A stretch of 64,000 nt of DNA from Rhizobium sp. LC145. Its GTDB lineage: Bacteria > Pseudomonadota > Alphaproteobacteria > Rhizobiales > Rhizobiaceae. The stretch is from NCBI RefSeq assembly GCF_001005825.1, contig NZ_LBHV01000004.1:496001-560000 (forward strand). Direction: 5' to 3'. The notes under the pieces are model-generated. The model was not told the origin of the DNA. It saw nothing but the letters and a program-made list of their open reading frames with translations, and did no database searches. Of the stretch, positions 1 through 9,353 are shown in pieces. Both the position numbers and the translations under genes were made by a program. Position 1 is the stretch's first letter; every line of letters starts with the position of its first letter.

Positions 1-916
1 GCGGAATCGAGGCCCCGTCGAAGTCCGAACCAAGCGCTACATGGTCGATCCCCATGCGCTCGACCATGTAGTTCACATGGCGAACCATGTCGGAAAGCGG
101 GGTCCCGACATCGTCTCGGCCGTCGGCCCTCAGCATGGTGACGGCGTAGTTGAGTCCGACAAGGCCACCGCTTTCACGGATCGCATCGAGCTGGCGGTCG
201 GTAAGGTTGCGGGCGACCGGCGTCAGCGCGTGGGCATTGGAATGGCTGGCGATCAGCGGCTGGTCGGAGGTCTTGGCAACATCCCAGAACCCCCTCTCGG
301 TGATGTGGGCGAGGTCGATCAGGATGCCGAGCCGGTTGCAGGCCTTCACGAGTTCGAAGCCGAGTTCGGTAAGTCCTGGCGCGGTATCCGGCGACATGGG
401 ATAGGCGAAAGGCACTCCGTGGCCGAAGATATTGTGACGGCTCCAGACGGGGCCGAGCGACCGGAGGCCGGCGGCATGGAAAACTTCCAGCGCGGCGAGA
501 TCGGGATCGATCGCCTCGCAGCCTTCCATGTGCATGACCGCGGCGAAGATGCCTTCTGCCATGGCCTTGCGGATATCGCGTGTCGAGCGGCAGAGCCGCC
601 AGGCATTCGCCCGGTCGAGACGCAGCGCGATCGCCGCCATTTCGAGCGCGGTCGAGAGCGAAGGCCCATGCTCCAGCGGTGCGGCAAGCGGCGTCTCGTA
701 ATGACCGTTCTCGTCGGGCTCCTTGAGAATGAGATCGCCCGAAGGCACATAGATGGCGCAGAGCCCGCCGGCGAGCCCGCCCGCCTTGGCGCGCGGCGCA
801 TCGATATGGCCTGCGGGCGTACCGTTCATGAATTCCGCAACCGGATCGCCGCCAGCCTTCATGTTCCGCCAGAGCCGCAGAAGCACGTCGTTATGGCCGT
901 CGAACACCAGTTCCAT
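1..916 (-). CDS. Membrane dipeptidase (peptidase family M19), 3' end cut by window
   Basis: Zinc-dependent dipeptidase of the renal dipeptidase family, which hydrolyses dipeptides (some members act on D-amino acid or unusual dipeptides). The reverse-strand reading frame opens at ATG 914-916 and stays open to base 1, giving about 305 residues without a stop, so the C-terminus lies outside the window. Visible family motifs are DGHNDVLLRLW at residues 6-16 (the H-x-D metal pair), GPVWSRHNIFGHG in the middle, SHSNAHAL (metal-binding His) and GIDHVALGSDFDG near the edge. No signal peptide is evident, so it is probably cytoplasmic. It lies 93 bases downstream of the phosphoribosyltransferase gene on the same strand. 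The family is clear; the substrate is not. Confidence 0.88.
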   Translation of the reverse strand, partial: MELVFDGHNDVLLRLWRNMKAGGDPVAEFMNGTPAGHIDAPRAKAGGLAGGLCAIYVPSGDLILKEPDENGHYETPLAAPLEHGPSLSTALEMAAIALRLDRANAWRLCRSTRDIRKAMAEGIFAAVMHMEGCEAIDPDLAALEVFHAAGLRSLGPVWSRHNIFGHGVPFAYPMSPDTAPGLTELGFELVKACNRLGILIDLAHITERGFWDVAKTSDQPLIASHSNAHALTPVARNLTDRQLDAIRESGGLVGLNYAVTMLRADGRDDVGTPLSDMVRHVNYMVERMGIDHVALGSDFDGASIP

Positions 917-1009
917 GAAAAGAGTCCCGATTATTGTGAAAGAAATCCGAGGTGAGCCGAAGCAGCGATCCTAACCGAGCTTCGCCTCTCTACAAGACAG
1001 AATCTCGGA

Positions 1010-1687
1010 TCACGCCACCCATTTCCCCTGCCCGTCCGTCTTCAGGAGCAGCGTCCTGAAGACCCCAGCCACCCGCTCCCGCCACTGAGGACCGGCCGCA
1101 TCCAGCTTGCTGTGCCAGCGTTCCGATTGCAGCATGGCCGCGCCGATCACCACCGGCTCGATGCCGAGGGAGCTCATTAGCGAGAGACCTGAAATGATGG
1201 AGGTTCCGCTTGAGATCACGTCGTCGATGAGCGCTACCCGCTTGCCCGTAATCAGCGGCAGCATGCGCGGATCGACATAGAGCCGCTTGACCTGCTCCGG
1301 CGTGGTAATCGAGGAAAGTGGCACCGAAAGCGTCTCGTCGTACCAGAATTTCCGCGAGGTCCCGAGCGGCACGTAGCGAGAATGGCCAAGCACGCGGGCG
1401 ACCGCTGCCGCGAGAGTGAGGCCGAGCGTCGGCAGGCCGACGATCACCTCCGGACGGAAGGCAGAAATCTTGTAGGCGAGATCGGCGGCAAGCACATCCT
1501 GCACCTCGAAACTCGCCTGGTTGATGATGAGGGAGGCGAGCGCATGTTCGCCATCCGCGAGCGGCCGGATCGGCAACCGGATCTGGCGGCCATCGTCGAG
1601 CGTCGCCGGATAAAACCCCGTATGCGGGCCGGCAGGATCGAAGCTCAGGGCAGGATGGATCTCCTGCCAGAATTCATGCGGCTGCAT
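1010..1687 (-). CDS. Phosphoribosyltransferase family protein
   Basis: 225-residue protein with the type I phosphoribosyltransferase signature VALIDDVISSGTS at about residues 151-163, the PRPP-binding loop with two Asp. A second conserved stretch, PEVIVGLPTLGLTLAAAVA (79-97), matches the region around the PPi loop. Such enzymes transfer ribose-5-phosphate from PRPP to a base, often adenine or another purine, and some act as regulators. The 95 residues before the signature do not let me name the base. It sits alone between the dipeptidase and a LysR gene, with all three on the minus strand. The start ATG at 1687 gives a normal family length. Confidence 0.8.
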   Translation of the reverse strand: MQPHEFWQEIHPALSFDPAGPHTGFYPATLDDGRQIRLPIRPLADGEHALASLIINQASFEVQDVLAADLAYKISAFRPEVIVGLPTLGLTLAAAVARVLGHSRYVPLGTSRKFWYDETLSVPLSSITTPEQVKRLYVDPRMLPLITGKRVALIDDVISSGTSIISGLSLMSSLGIEPVVIGAAMLQSERWHSKLDAAGPQWRERVAGVFRTLLLKTDGQGKWVA

Positions 1688-1747
1688 GGGGCTCCCGTAT
1701 CAATCGAGAAAGACGAGTCGTAAAGCGGAGTCCTAGCGCCGTGAGCT

Positions 1748-2665
1748 TCACCAGCCAACCACTTCCTCGCGATAGCGGCTCACTTCATCGAGAAGCCAGG
1801 CGCGGAAGGCAGCAACCGGCCGGAGGTCCACCTTGGCAAAGGGCGCCACCGCATAATAGGAACTCGGGCTCTTCACCTGATGCGGAAATGCCTGGACGAG
1901 CTGACCGCTCGCCAGTTCGGAATCGATGAGAAAGAGCGGCATCAGCGCCACCCCGAGCCCGGCGATGCAGGCCTGCGCGACATTGGAAAACTGCTCGAAG
2001 CGCATGCCCTGCGAGGAGGCGCCCGAAATGCCGAGGCTCTGGAACCAGTGATCCCAGGCGCCCGGCCGCGAGGCCATGTGCAGGAGCGGCAGGCGCTGGA
2101 TATCCTCCGGCCGGCGGATCGGATGCTCGGCAAGAAATGCCGGGGACGAGACCGGCGCAACCATCTCCTCCATGAGATAAGTGCATTCCGCGCCCGGCCA
2201 GTCCGGCTGGCCGACATGGATCGCCATGTCGATCCCCTCGCGCTCGAAATCGAATATCCCGATGCGGGTTGCGAAGTTCAGCGTAATCTCCGGGTGGCTG
2301 GCGACGAAATGCGGAATTCGCGGCATCAGCCAGCGCGTGCCGAAGGTCGGCAGTATGGCGAGATTCAATTGGTCGCTATGCCGTTTCGTCATGACCTGCA
2401 AGGAAGCCGACCGTATCTGCGACAGCGCGCCGGCGATGGATTTTGCATAATCCGCGCCCGTTGCGGTCAAGCCGACACCACGGCTGCTGCGCTCGAAAAG
2501 CAGAATGCCCAATTGCTCTTCCAGGCCAGAAACCTGCCGGCTGATGGCCCCTTGCGTCAGCGACAGCTCTTCCGCCGCTGCCGAGAAACTGCCCAGCCGC
2601 GCAACGGAATCGAAGGCGGCAAGCGCTGCGGTGGAAGGAAGGAGCTTCCTGCTGAGATTGACCAT
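1748..2665 (-). CDS. LysR-family transcriptional regulator (GcvA-like), divergent from gcdH
   Basis: 305-residue LysR regulator. The winged helix-turn-helix spans roughly residues 8-66 (AFDSVARLGSFSAAAEELSL, then TQGAISRQVSGLEEQLG), followed by a type 2 periplasmic-binding-like effector domain. It is transcribed away from glutaryl-CoA dehydrogenase across about 100 bases (2666-2766). In this family that layout usually means the regulator controls the divergent gene and itself. The inference is therefore control of lysine/tryptophan/glutarate breakdown through gcdH, with glutarate or glutaryl-CoA as a plausible but unproven effector. The start ATG at 2665 places the HTH at the usual position. 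Confidence 0.88.
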   Translation of the reverse strand: MVNLSRKLLPSTAALAAFDSVARLGSFSAAAEELSLTQGAISRQVSGLEEQLGILLFERSSRGVGLTATGADYAKSIAGALSQIRSASLQVMTKRHSDQLNLAILPTFGTRWLMPRIPHFVASHPEITLNFATRIGIFDFEREGIDMAIHVGQPDWPGAECTYLMEEMVAPVSSPAFLAEHPIRRPEDIQRLPLLHMASRPGAWDHWFQSLGISGASSQGMRFEQFSNVAQACIAGLGVALMPLFLIDSELASGQLVQAFPHQVKSPSSYYAVAPFAKVDLRPVAAFRAWLLDEVSRYREEVVGW

Positions 2666-2766
2666 GCTTTATTACTATACGTCATAGCCGATTGAGTAAA
2701 CTCCGCTTGCCCGCGCAGGCAGCCGCGCCGATAATCCCGGCCAGTCCATAACGGGAGATTTTGACT

Positions 2767-3954
2767 GTGAGCGCACGTGCGGCCTTTTCCTGGAGCGATC
2801 CGTTCCTTCTTGAAGACCAGCTGACCGACGAGGAGCGGATGATCCGCGATGCGGCCGCCGCCTTCGCGAAATCCGAACTCCTGCCGCGCGTCCAGGAGGC
2901 CTATCTTTCCGAAACCTCCGAACCGGAGCTCTTCCGCCTCATGGGCCAGGCGGGCCTGCTCGGCGTGACGCTGCCGGAAGAGTACGGCGCGGCGAATGCC
3001 AATTACGTCTCCTACGGCCTTGTCGCCCGCGAGATCGAGCGCGTCGACAGCGGCTACCGTTCGATGATGAGCGTGCAGTCCTCGCTGGTGATCTACCCGA
3101 TCTTCGCCTACGGCTCGGACGAGCAGCGAAAGAAATACCTGCCGGGTCTCGTTTCCGGCGAACTCATCGGCTGTTTCGGGTTGACCGAGCCGGACGCGGG
3201 TTCTGATCCCGGCGGCATGAAGACCCGCGCCGAAAAGATCGAAGGCGGCTATCGCCTGCGCGGCTCCAAGATGTGGATTTCCAATGCGCCGATCGCCGAC
3301 GTCTTCGTCGTCTGGGCGAAGCCGGAAGCCCACAACAACGAAATCCGCGGCTTCGTTCTGGAAAAGGGCATGAAGGGTCTTTCGGCGCCCAAGATCGGCG
3401 GCAAGCTTTCGCTGCGCGCCTCGATCACCGGCGAGATCGTGCTGGACGGCGTCGAGGTCTCCGAAGATGCGATGCTGCCGAACGTTTCGGGCCTGAAAGG
3501 TCCGTTCGGCTGCCTCAACCGCGCCCGCTACGGCATTTCCTGGGGCGTCCTGGGAGCTGCCGAAGACTGCTGGTTCCGCGCCCGCCAGTACGGCCTCGAC
3601 CGCAAGCAGTTCGGCAAGCCGCTCGCCGGCATGCAGCTCTACCAGAAGAAGCTTGCCGACATGCAGACGGAGATCGCGCTTGGCCTCCAGGCATCCTTAC
3701 GCGTCGGCCGGTTGATGGACGAGCACCGCATGGCGCCGGAAATGATTTCGATCGTCAAACGCAACAATTGCGGCAAGGCGCTGGACATCGCGCGTCAGGC
3801 TCGCGACATGCACGGCGGCAACGGCATCCAGATCGAGTATCACGTCATGCGCCATGCGCAGAACCTGGAAACGGTCAACACCTACGAGGGCACGCATGAC
3901 GTCCATGCGCTGATCCTCGGTCGCGCCCAGACCGGCATTCAGGCGTTTTTCTGA
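2767..3954 (+). CDS. gcdH: Glutaryl-CoA dehydrogenase (acyl-CoA dehydrogenase family)
   Basis: Flavoenzyme that oxidises and decarboxylates glutaryl-CoA to crotonyl-CoA in lysine, hydroxylysine and tryptophan degradation, passing electrons to ETF. The frame gives about 395 residues. Acyl-CoA dehydrogenase marks are present: [19 protein letters not shown] (FAD/substrate region), [18 protein letters not shown] and the C-terminal [16 protein letters not shown], where the Glu of YEGT is the catalytic base typical of glutaryl-CoA dehydrogenases. Two starts compete: TTG at 2761 and GTG at 2767. GTG is preferred because the GGGAG at 2753-2757 lies 9 bases upstream of it and only 3 from the TTG. A strong terminator follows directly. 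Confidence 0.93.
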   Translation: MSARAAFSWSDPFLLEDQLTDEERMIRDAAAAFAKSELLPRVQEAYLSETSEPELFRLMGQAGLLGVTLPEEYGAANANYVSYGLVAREIERVDSGYRSMMSVQSSLVIYPIFAYGSDEQRKKYLPGLVSGELIGCFGLTEPDAGSDPGGMKTRAEKIEGGYRLRGSKMWISNAPIADVFVVWAKPEAHNNEIRGFVLEKGMKGLSAPKIGGKLSLRASITGEIVLDGVEVSEDAMLPNVSGLKGPFGCLNRARYGISWGVLGAAEDCWFRARQYGLDRKQFGKPLAGMQLYQKKLADMQTEIALGLQASLRVGRLMDEHRMAPEMISIVKRNNCGKALDIARQARDMHGGNGIQIEYHVMRHAQNLETVNTYEGTHDVHALILGRAQTGIQAFF

Positions 3955-3965
3955 TCTTTCTACCC

Positions 3966-4001
3966 AAAGCGGCGTGGGTGGACACACTCCACGCCGCTTT
4001 T
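3966..4001 (+). terminator. Intrinsic terminator of gcdH
   Basis: A perfect 12-base stem, AAAGCGGCGTGG at 3966-3977 pairing with CCACGCCGCTTT at 3989-4000, with an 11-base loop and a TTTT tail at 3998-4001. It starts 12 bases after the gcdH stop codon. Confidence 0.85.
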
Positions 4002-4095
4002 CGTCATTGGCTAAATCTGCCCCATCGTTGTATCAATAACGAGGCCCGCATCGTGCAGCGAGCAGAAAATCGAGGCAGAAGGACCGTCAAGTATA

Positions 4096-4677
4096 ATGCA
4101 CGCCACGAAAGAGGCCTCGGAAACCCCCGCCGGTGAATTCGATGTCGGCGAAAGGCTTCGCAGCGTCCGCCGTCAGCACGGACTCTCGCAGCGGGCGCTC
4201 GCCGTGAAGGCGGGAGTAACGCATTCCCTCGTGTCGCTGATCGAGAAGAACAAGGTCAGCCCTTCCGTCTCTTCGCTGAAGAAAATCCTGGAGGCGATCT
4301 CCTATCCGCTGACCGATTTCTTCGCGCTCACCCTGCCGCCGGTCGACCAGATATTCTACCGCGCCGACGAACTCATTCCTCTTGCCAGGGGACCTCTGAC
4401 CCTTTTGCAAGTCGGGGATGTAAAATCCCATAATGTGCAGATTTTCCACGAGTTCTACCAGCCGGGCGCGGATACGGGCGAGACCATGCTGCAGCACGAG
4501 GCCGAGGAAGGCGGGGTCGTCGTGGCCGGCGAACTGGAACTGACCGTCGGCAACCAGACGCGTATCCTCAAAAAAGGCGATGCCTTCCTGTTCGACAGCC
4601 GCTTGCCGCACCGTTATCGCAATGTCGGGACGGAACTTTGCGAGATCGTCAGCGCCGTCACGCCGCCCTATCTCTGA
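4096..4677 (+). CDS. XRE-family regulator with C-terminal cupin domain
   Basis: 193-residue two-domain regulator. An N-terminal XRE helix-turn-helix covers about residues 16-72 (LRSVRRQHGLSQRALAVKAG, then VTHSLVSLIEKNKVSPSVSS), and a C-terminal cupin barrel covers about 110-190 (ETMLQHEAEEGGVVVAGELE and KKGDAFLFDSRLPHRYRNVG). This architecture matches PuuR-type regulators that sense small metabolites such as putrescine or amino-acid derivatives. It precedes, on the same strand, a succinate-semialdehyde dehydrogenase-like gene 281 bases downstream, so control of that gene is plausible. No convincing operator was identified by eye in the 4678-4958 gap. Confidence 0.87.
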   Translation: MHATKEASETPAGEFDVGERLRSVRRQHGLSQRALAVKAGVTHSLVSLIEKNKVSPSVSSLKKILEAISYPLTDFFALTLPPVDQIFYRADELIPLARGPLTLLQVGDVKSHNVQIFHEFYQPGADTGETMLQHEAEEGGVVVAGELELTVGNQTRILKKGDAFLFDSRLPHRYRNVGTELCEIVSAVTPPYL

Positions 4678-4958
4678 GGCCGAAGAGGGATCAAAAAGCC
4701 GGGCCGCGGCGATTGAACCCATTGTCAATTATAGTGAGAATGCCTAGGTCTAGTGGCGCTGCGGCAAACCTCCCACAGGGTCCATCGCCGGAGCGCAAGC
4801 CGATGTCCAACAGGCAAGGAACGCTGCATTGGCCGGACCCCCGATGCCGACCTCGCCGCCATATACCAGAGCGGAATTCTTTTAGCCCGATCCTCCTCCC
4901 CAGCAGCGCATCGGTTCATAGCCTTTCGCGCGGCTTGTTTTGAATGAAGGTGCCTCCC

Positions 4959-6392
4959 ATGACCTATCCGAACGTCAAGCTTTTCATCAACGGCGAGTGG
5001 CGCAACGCCATCGGCGGCGAGACCATTCCGGTCATCGACCCCGCGACCGAAGAAGTGATCGGTCAGATTGCCCATGCCCGCAAGGCCGACCTCGACCTGG
5101 CGCTTGAAGCGGCCGCCAAGGGGTTCAAAGTCTGGCGCGAAACGTCTGCCTTCGAGCGCTCCAAGATCATGCGCAAGGCCGCCGATCTGCTGCGTTCACG
5201 CGCCGAGACGATCGCGGTGATGATGACCCGCGAACAGGGCAAGCCGCTTGCGCAGTCCAAGATGGAGGTCATGGGCGCCGCCGACACGATCGACTGGTTC
5301 GCGGAGGAATCCCGCCGTACCTATGGACAGATCATTCCGGCCCGTTTCTCCGGCGTTTCGCAGCTTGCGATGAAAGTGCCGGTCGGACCGGTTGCCGCCT
5401 TCACGCCCTGGAACTTCCCGATCAACCAGATCGTCCGCAAGCTTTCGGCCGCCCTTTCCACCGGCTGCTCGATCATCGTCAAGGCTCCGGAAGAAACCCC
5501 GGCTTCGCCGGCCGAACTTATCCGCGCCTTCGCCGATGCCGGCGTCCCGGCGGGCGTCGTCAACCTGGTTTACGGTGTTCCGGCAGAGATTTCCGAATAC
5601 CTGATCCCGCATCCGGTGATCCGCAAGATCTCCTTTACCGGCTCGACCCCGGTCGGCAAGCACCTGGCGGCGCTCGCCGGCAGGCACATGAAGCGCGCCA
5701 CCATGGAGCTTGGCGGCCACGCGCCGGCAATCATCTTCAACGACGCCGATCTCGAAAAGGCGATCGAGGTGACGGCGGGGGCGAAGTTCCGCAACGCAGG
5801 TCAGGTCTGCGTCGCGCCGACCCGTTTCCTGGTGCAGGACGGCATCGCCGACAAGTTCCTCGACGGCTTCGTGAAGGCTGCACGGGCGATCAAGGTCGGC
5901 AATGGTCTGGAAGAGGGCGTCGCCATGGGGCCGCTTGCCAATGACCGTCGCATCCCGGCCATGGAAGACATGATCAACGATGCCGTGGCAAACGGCGCCG
6001 AGATCAAGGCCGGCGGGCGCCGGATCGGCAACAAGGGCTATTTCTTCGAGCCGACCGTGGTCGCCGATGTGCCGACTTCCGCCAAGGTGATGAACGACGA
6101 GCCCTTCGGGCCGCTTGCCATCGTCAACCGCTTCTCCACCTTCGAGGACGCGATCGAGGAAGCCAACCGCCTGCCCTTCGGGCTTGCTTCCTATGCCTTC
6201 ACCGGCTCGGTGAAGACCGCGCACGAACTCGGCCGCCAGGTCGAAGCGGGCATGCTGACGATCAACCACAACGGCCTTGCGCTGCCGGAAGTGCCCTTCG
6301 GCGGAATCAAGGATTCCGGCTACGGCACGGAAGGCGGCTCGGAAGCGACGGAAGCATATCTGGAGACCCGTTTCGTCAGCCAGATGAGCTAA
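4959..6392 (+). CDS. gabD: NAD(P)-dependent aldehyde dehydrogenase, succinate-semialdehyde dehydrogenase-like
   Basis: 477-residue aldehyde dehydrogenase that oxidises an aldehyde to an acid. Similarity in style is closest to succinate-semialdehyde dehydrogenases of GABA breakdown. Catalytic residues are visible: Glu250 in [13 protein letters not shown] and Cys284 in [12 protein letters not shown], with the cofactor motif [12 protein letters not shown] before them and FTPWNFPI upstream. The ATG at 4959 is chosen over ATG 4944 because AAGGTG at 4947-4952 makes a ribosome site for it. The PuuR-like regulator upstream supports a role in polyamine or GABA metabolism. Substrate assignment is inferred; other short-chain semialdehydes are possible. 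The downstream 6405-6530 palindromic repeat separates it from convergent cysA. Confidence 0.85.
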   Translation: MTYPNVKLFINGEWRNAIGGETIPVIDPATEEVIGQIAHARKADLDLALEAAAKGFKVWRETSAFERSKIMRKAADLLRSRAETIAVMMTREQGKPLAQSKMEVMGAADTIDWFAEESRRTYGQIIPARFSGVSQLAMKVPVGPVAAFTPWNFPINQIVRKLSAALSTGCSIIVKAPEETPASPAELIRAFADAGVPAGVVNLVYGVPAEISEYLIPHPVIRKISFTGSTPVGKHLAALAGRHMKRATMELGGHAPAIIFNDADLEKAIEVTAGAKFRNAGQVCVAPTRFLVQDGIADKFLDGFVKAARAIKVGNGLEEGVAMGPLANDRRIPAMEDMINDAVANGAEIKAGGRRIGNKGYFFEPTVVADVPTSAKVMNDEPFGPLAIVNRFSTFEDAIEEANRLPFGLASYAFTGSVKTAHELGRQVEAGMLTINHNGLALPEVPFGGIKDSGYGTEGGSEATEAYLETRFVSQMS

Positions 6393-6404
6393 GGACGCGG
6401 CTCG

Positions 6405-6530
6405 CCCTCCCCTTGAGGGGGAGGGTCGGACCGAAGGTCCGGGGTGGGGTGACATTTCGGATCCCCGCAACAGATTTCACCCCCACCCGTCGCTTCGCGA
6501 CGACCTCCCCCCTCAAGGGGGAGGTGGGGC
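6405..6530. repeat. Intergenic palindromic repeat between gabD and cysA
   Basis: A nested GC-rich palindrome. The outer inverted arms CCTCCCCTTGAGGGGGAGG (about 6407-6425) and CCTCCCCCCTCAAGGGGGAGG-like sequence (about 6504-6524) each fold on themselves. Inner arms GGGGTGGGGTGA and TCACCCCCACCC also pair, and two further small hairpins (GGACCGAAGGTCC, GTCGCTTCGCGAC) lie inside. This is the composition of dispersed intergenic repeats common in Rhizobiales. It sits between two convergent genes and overlaps the last codons of cysA, so it may also terminate both transcripts. Confidence 0.75.
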
Positions 6531-7544
6531 AGCAAACACCTTCGCGCGCCTGACGGTCACGAAACCGCCCTCTCCTGCCTTCACGGTACGCTCGGGCGCC
6601 ACGTCGAATTCCAGGTGCTCGCCGGCCTCAGTTGTCGCGATCACGCGGCGACCATCTGCCCGGTCGAGAACACGAGAAATAAGCGCCGGAATGCCCGGCC
6701 CCTGCTCCGACCAGTCGAGATCGCTTGGCCGCGCATAGAGCTCCGCCTTGCCTTCCGCCAGCCCCTCGACATCAATCGCCGTCCCGCCGACATGGGCCTT
6801 GCCGTCGCGCACCTCCGCCGAAAGCACATTGGCATCGCCGAGGAACCGCATCACGAAGGCCGACTGCGGATTGCGGCAGACCTCCTCCGGCGTGCCCTGC
6901 TGGACGATCTGCCCGTCCTTCAGGATCACCACCCGATCGGCGAGATCGAGGGCTTCTTCCTGGTCATGGGTGACGAAGAGCGTGGTAATGCCGAGTTCCT
7001 CATGGATTTCGCGTAGCCACCGGCGCAGATCCTTGCGCACATTGGCGTCGAGCGCCCCGAACGGCTCGTCGAGCAGCAACACCTTGGGATCGACGGCCAG
7101 CGCGCGGGCAAGCGCCACGCGCTGCCGCTGGCCGCCGGAGATCTGCGCCGGAAAGCGGTCGCCGAGGCCCTCCAGCCGCACGAGCCGCAAGAGTTCGGTG
7201 ACACGGGCATCGATCGCTGCCTTCTCGCGCTTGACCTTGGAAACCTTCATGCCGAAGGCGATGTTCTCGGCCACTGTCATATGCGGGAAGAGCGCGTAGT
7301 GCTGGAAGACGAAACCGACGCCGCGATCCCGGACCGGAATATCGGTCGCGTCCTGTTCGCCGAAATAGATGTGGCCGCCATCGGAATATTCGAGCCCCGC
7401 CACCATGCGCAGGATCGTCGTCTTGCCCGAGCCGGACGGCCCGAGTAGCGCCACCAGTTCGCCGCTTTCGATATCGAGCGAGACGTCCTTCACGGCGCGG
7501 AAGGTATCGAAGGTTTTGACCACATGGTCGAGGCGGATCTTCAT
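6513..7544 (-). CDS. cysA: Sulfate/thiosulfate ABC transporter ATP-binding protein CysA
   Basis: 343-residue ABC ATPase that powers sulfate import. Walker A is GPSGSGKT at residues 35-42, the signature is [15 protein letters not shown], and Walker B plus D-loop is [15 protein letters not shown]-terminal TOBE-like regulatory region ([11 protein letters not shown] and similar) follows. The start is the ATG at 7542-7544, which overlaps the cysW stop by four bases (ATGA), indicating translational coupling. The frame stays open further upstream, but that part runs through cysW and is not used. Last gene of the sbp-cysT-cysW-cysA operon. Its 3' end falls inside a palindromic repeat. Confidence 0.92.
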   Translation of the reverse strand: MKIRLDHVVKTFDTFRAVKDVSLDIESGELVALLGPSGSGKTTILRMVAGLEYSDGGHIYFGEQDATDIPVRDRGVGFVFQHYALFPHMTVAENIAFGMKVSKVKREKAAIDARVTELLRLVRLEGLGDRFPAQISGGQRQRVALARALAVDPKVLLLDEPFGALDANVRKDLRRWLREIHEELGITTLFVTHDQEEALDLADRVVILKDGQIVQQGTPEEVCRNPQSAFVMRFLGDANVLSAEVRDGKAHVGGTAIDVEGLAEGKAELYARPSDLDWSEQGPGIPALISRVLDRADGRRVIATTEAGEHLEFDVAPERTVKAGEGGFVTVRRAKVFAAPPPP

Positions 7545-8452
7545 GAGGGCTTCTCCGCAGGATTGGAGGCGAGCGCCGGACGGGTGGCGGTTTTGCGGGC
7601 GCGGCCTGCGCCCTGCTTTTCCAGCGCCACCTTGGCGATGATGGTGAAGACGGCGATGATCGCCAGGATGGAGGCCGAGGCGAAGGCGCCGGCCGTCTGA
7701 TAATCGTGATAGAGCAGTTCGATATGCAGCGGCAGCGTGTTCGTCTGGCCGCGGATATTGCCGGAAACAACCGAGACCGCGCCGAACTCGCCCATCACGC
7801 GCGCATTGCAGAGCACGACACCGTAGAGCAGCGCCCATTTTATGTTGGGCAGGGTGACCGAGATGAAGGTCCGCCAGCCGGATGCGCCGAGCGAGGTAGC
7901 CGCTTCCTCCAGATCGCGTCCCTGCGACTGCATGAGCGGAATGAGTTCGCGCGCCACGAAAGGCGCCGTCACGAACATGGAGGCGAGAATGATGCCAGGC
8001 AGAGCGAAGAGGACCTTGATGCCATGCGCATCGAAATAGGGGCCGAAAATGCCCTGCAGGCCGTAGACGAAGAGATAGGCGACACCCGCGACGATCGGCG
8101 AGACCGAGAAGGGGATTTCGATGAGAACCAGCAGGAAGCGCTTGCCCCGGAAATCGAACTTGGTGATCGCCCAGGCCGCGGCGACACCGAAGGCGGTATT
8201 GACCGGCACGGCAATGAGCGCGGTCACCACCGTCAGCAGGATCGCATGCCGCGTATCCGGATTGGCGATTGTAGCGCTATAGGTTTTCCAGCCCTGCTTG
8301 AACGCTTCGAAGCCGATGACGATGAGTGGCGCCAGGATGAGAAAGGCGCCGATCACCAGCACGGTGCCGATAAGCGCTCTGCGAAAGAGCGGTCCGTCGC
8401 CGACGCGCGGCGGCTTTCTGCGCCCGAGATTTGGAGTGAGATTTGCGCTCAT
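7541..8452 (-). CDS. cysW: Sulfate ABC transporter permease CysW
   Basis: 303-residue inner membrane permease with about six hydrophobic segments. The first is near residues 27-50 ([20 protein letters not shown]), and the ABC permease EAA loop region is [20 protein letters not shown] followed by [11 protein letters not shown]. It pairs with CysT to form the sulfate channel. It lies 2 bases downstream of cysT and overlaps cysA by four bases. The C-terminal tail after the last membrane segment is Lys/Arg/Ala-rich. Confidence 0.9.
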   Translation of the reverse strand: MSANLTPNLGRRKPPRVGDGPLFRRALIGTVLVIGAFLILAPLIVIGFEAFKQGWKTYSATIANPDTRHAILLTVVTALIAVPVNTAFGVAAAWAITKFDFRGKRFLLVLIEIPFSVSPIVAGVAYLFVYGLQGIFGPYFDAHGIKVLFALPGIILASMFVTAPFVARELIPLMQSQGRDLEEAATSLGASGWRTFISVTLPNIKWALLYGVVLCNARVMGEFGAVSVVSGNIRGQTNTLPLHIELLYHDYQTAGAFASASILAIIAVFTIIAKVALEKQGAGRARKTATRPALASNPAEKPS

Positions 8453-8454
8453 GG

Positions 8455-9276
8455 TCAGCTCCTCACCGTATAGCGCAGCGCCCGCGCCTGCAGCGTGTTG
8501 GTGACCGCGAGCATCACGAAGGCGGTCAGGAGCAGCACGGAAGCGATGGCCGCAGCGGCCTGGTAGTCATATTCCTCGAGCCGGATGAAGACGAGGAGCG
8601 CGGTGATCTCCGTCGACATCGGCTGGTTGCCGGCGATGAAGATGATCGCGCCGAACTCCCCGAGCGACCGGGCGAAGGAAAGAGAGACGCCGGCGAGCAG
8701 CGCCGGCGTCAGAAGCGGCAGGATGACCTTGCGGAAGATTTCCCAATCCGAACCGCCGAGCGATTGCGCAGCTTCCTCCAGCGCCGGATCGAGGTCCTCC
8801 AGCACCGGCTGCACCGTGCGGACAATGAAGGGCAGCGAGGTGAAGCACATGGCGATCATGATACCGAGCGGCGTATAGGCCACCTTGATGCCGAGATCGG
8901 CAAGCACGGAGCCGAACCAGCCATTATTGGCGAAAAGCGCTGTCAGAGCGATGCCGGCAACCGCCGTCGGCAGGGCGAAGGGCAGGTCGACCATGGCATC
9001 GACGATGCGCCAGCCGCGAAAGCGATAGCGCGTCAGCACCCAGGCAAGCGCCAGCCCGAAGAAGAGGTTGAAGATCGTGGCGCCGAGGGCCGAGAGCACC
9101 GTCACGCGATAGCTCGCGACCGCTCGCGCGGAGGAGACGATCTGCCAGTAGTCGGCCGGACCGAGGCTCGCGGCCTTGAAGACCAGCGCGGCAATGGGCA
9201 GCACCACGATCAACCCGACATAGAAAAGGGTTACACCCAGCGAGAGGCGCAGCCCGGGCAGCACGTTGCGTTTCAA
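8455..9276 (-). CDS. cysT: Sulfate ABC transporter permease CysT (CysU)
   Basis: 273-residue membrane permease, partner of CysW. Hydrophobic segments begin at about residue 12 (LGVTLFYVGLIVVLPIAALV). The EAA-type loop is LEEAAQSLGGSDWEIFRKVI followed by LPLLTPALLAGVSLSFARSL, as in the CysT family. It lies 77 bases downstream of the sulfate-binding protein gene, with a strong hairpin in the gap that probably lowers its expression relative to the binding protein. Confidence 0.9.
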   Translation of the reverse strand: MKRNVLPGLRLSLGVTLFYVGLIVVLPIAALVFKAASLGPADYWQIVSSARAVASYRVTVLSALGATIFNLFFGLALAWVLTRYRFRGWRIVDAMVDLPFALPTAVAGIALTALFANNGWFGSVLADLGIKVAYTPLGIMIAMCFTSLPFIVRTVQPVLEDLDPALEEAAQSLGGSDWEIFRKVILPLLTPALLAGVSLSFARSLGEFGAIIFIAGNQPMSTEITALLVFIRLEEYDYQAAAAIASVLLLTAFVMLAVTNTLQARALRYTVRS

Positions 9277-9299
9277 TGTTCTTTCCCTGTCACGGCAAG

Positions 9300-9325
9300 A
9301 CCCGGCGGGCTTTCGCCCGCCGGGT
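9300..9325 (-). promoter_or_regulatory. GC-rich hairpin between sbp and cysT
   Basis: A perfect 11-base stem, ACCCGGCGGGC at 9300-9310 with GCCCGCCGGGT at 9315-9325, and a 4-base loop. On the transcribed strand there is no U-run after it, so it is more likely an RNA stabiliser or partial attenuator than a full terminator. It follows the sbp stop codon by 28 bases. Confidence 0.6.
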
Positions 9326-9353
9326 TCATGGGAGGAAAACTATGGTCAGGCGC

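Noticed and set aside
4817..4845. GGAAC in the gap before the semialdehyde dehydrogenase gene
   Set aside because: Followed at the right distance by CCCC, not NGTT.
4678..4943. Small frames in the gap between the XRE-cupin gene and the dehydrogenase
   Set aside because: They have poor composition, no ribosome sites and overlap each other on both strands; the gap is treated as regulatory.
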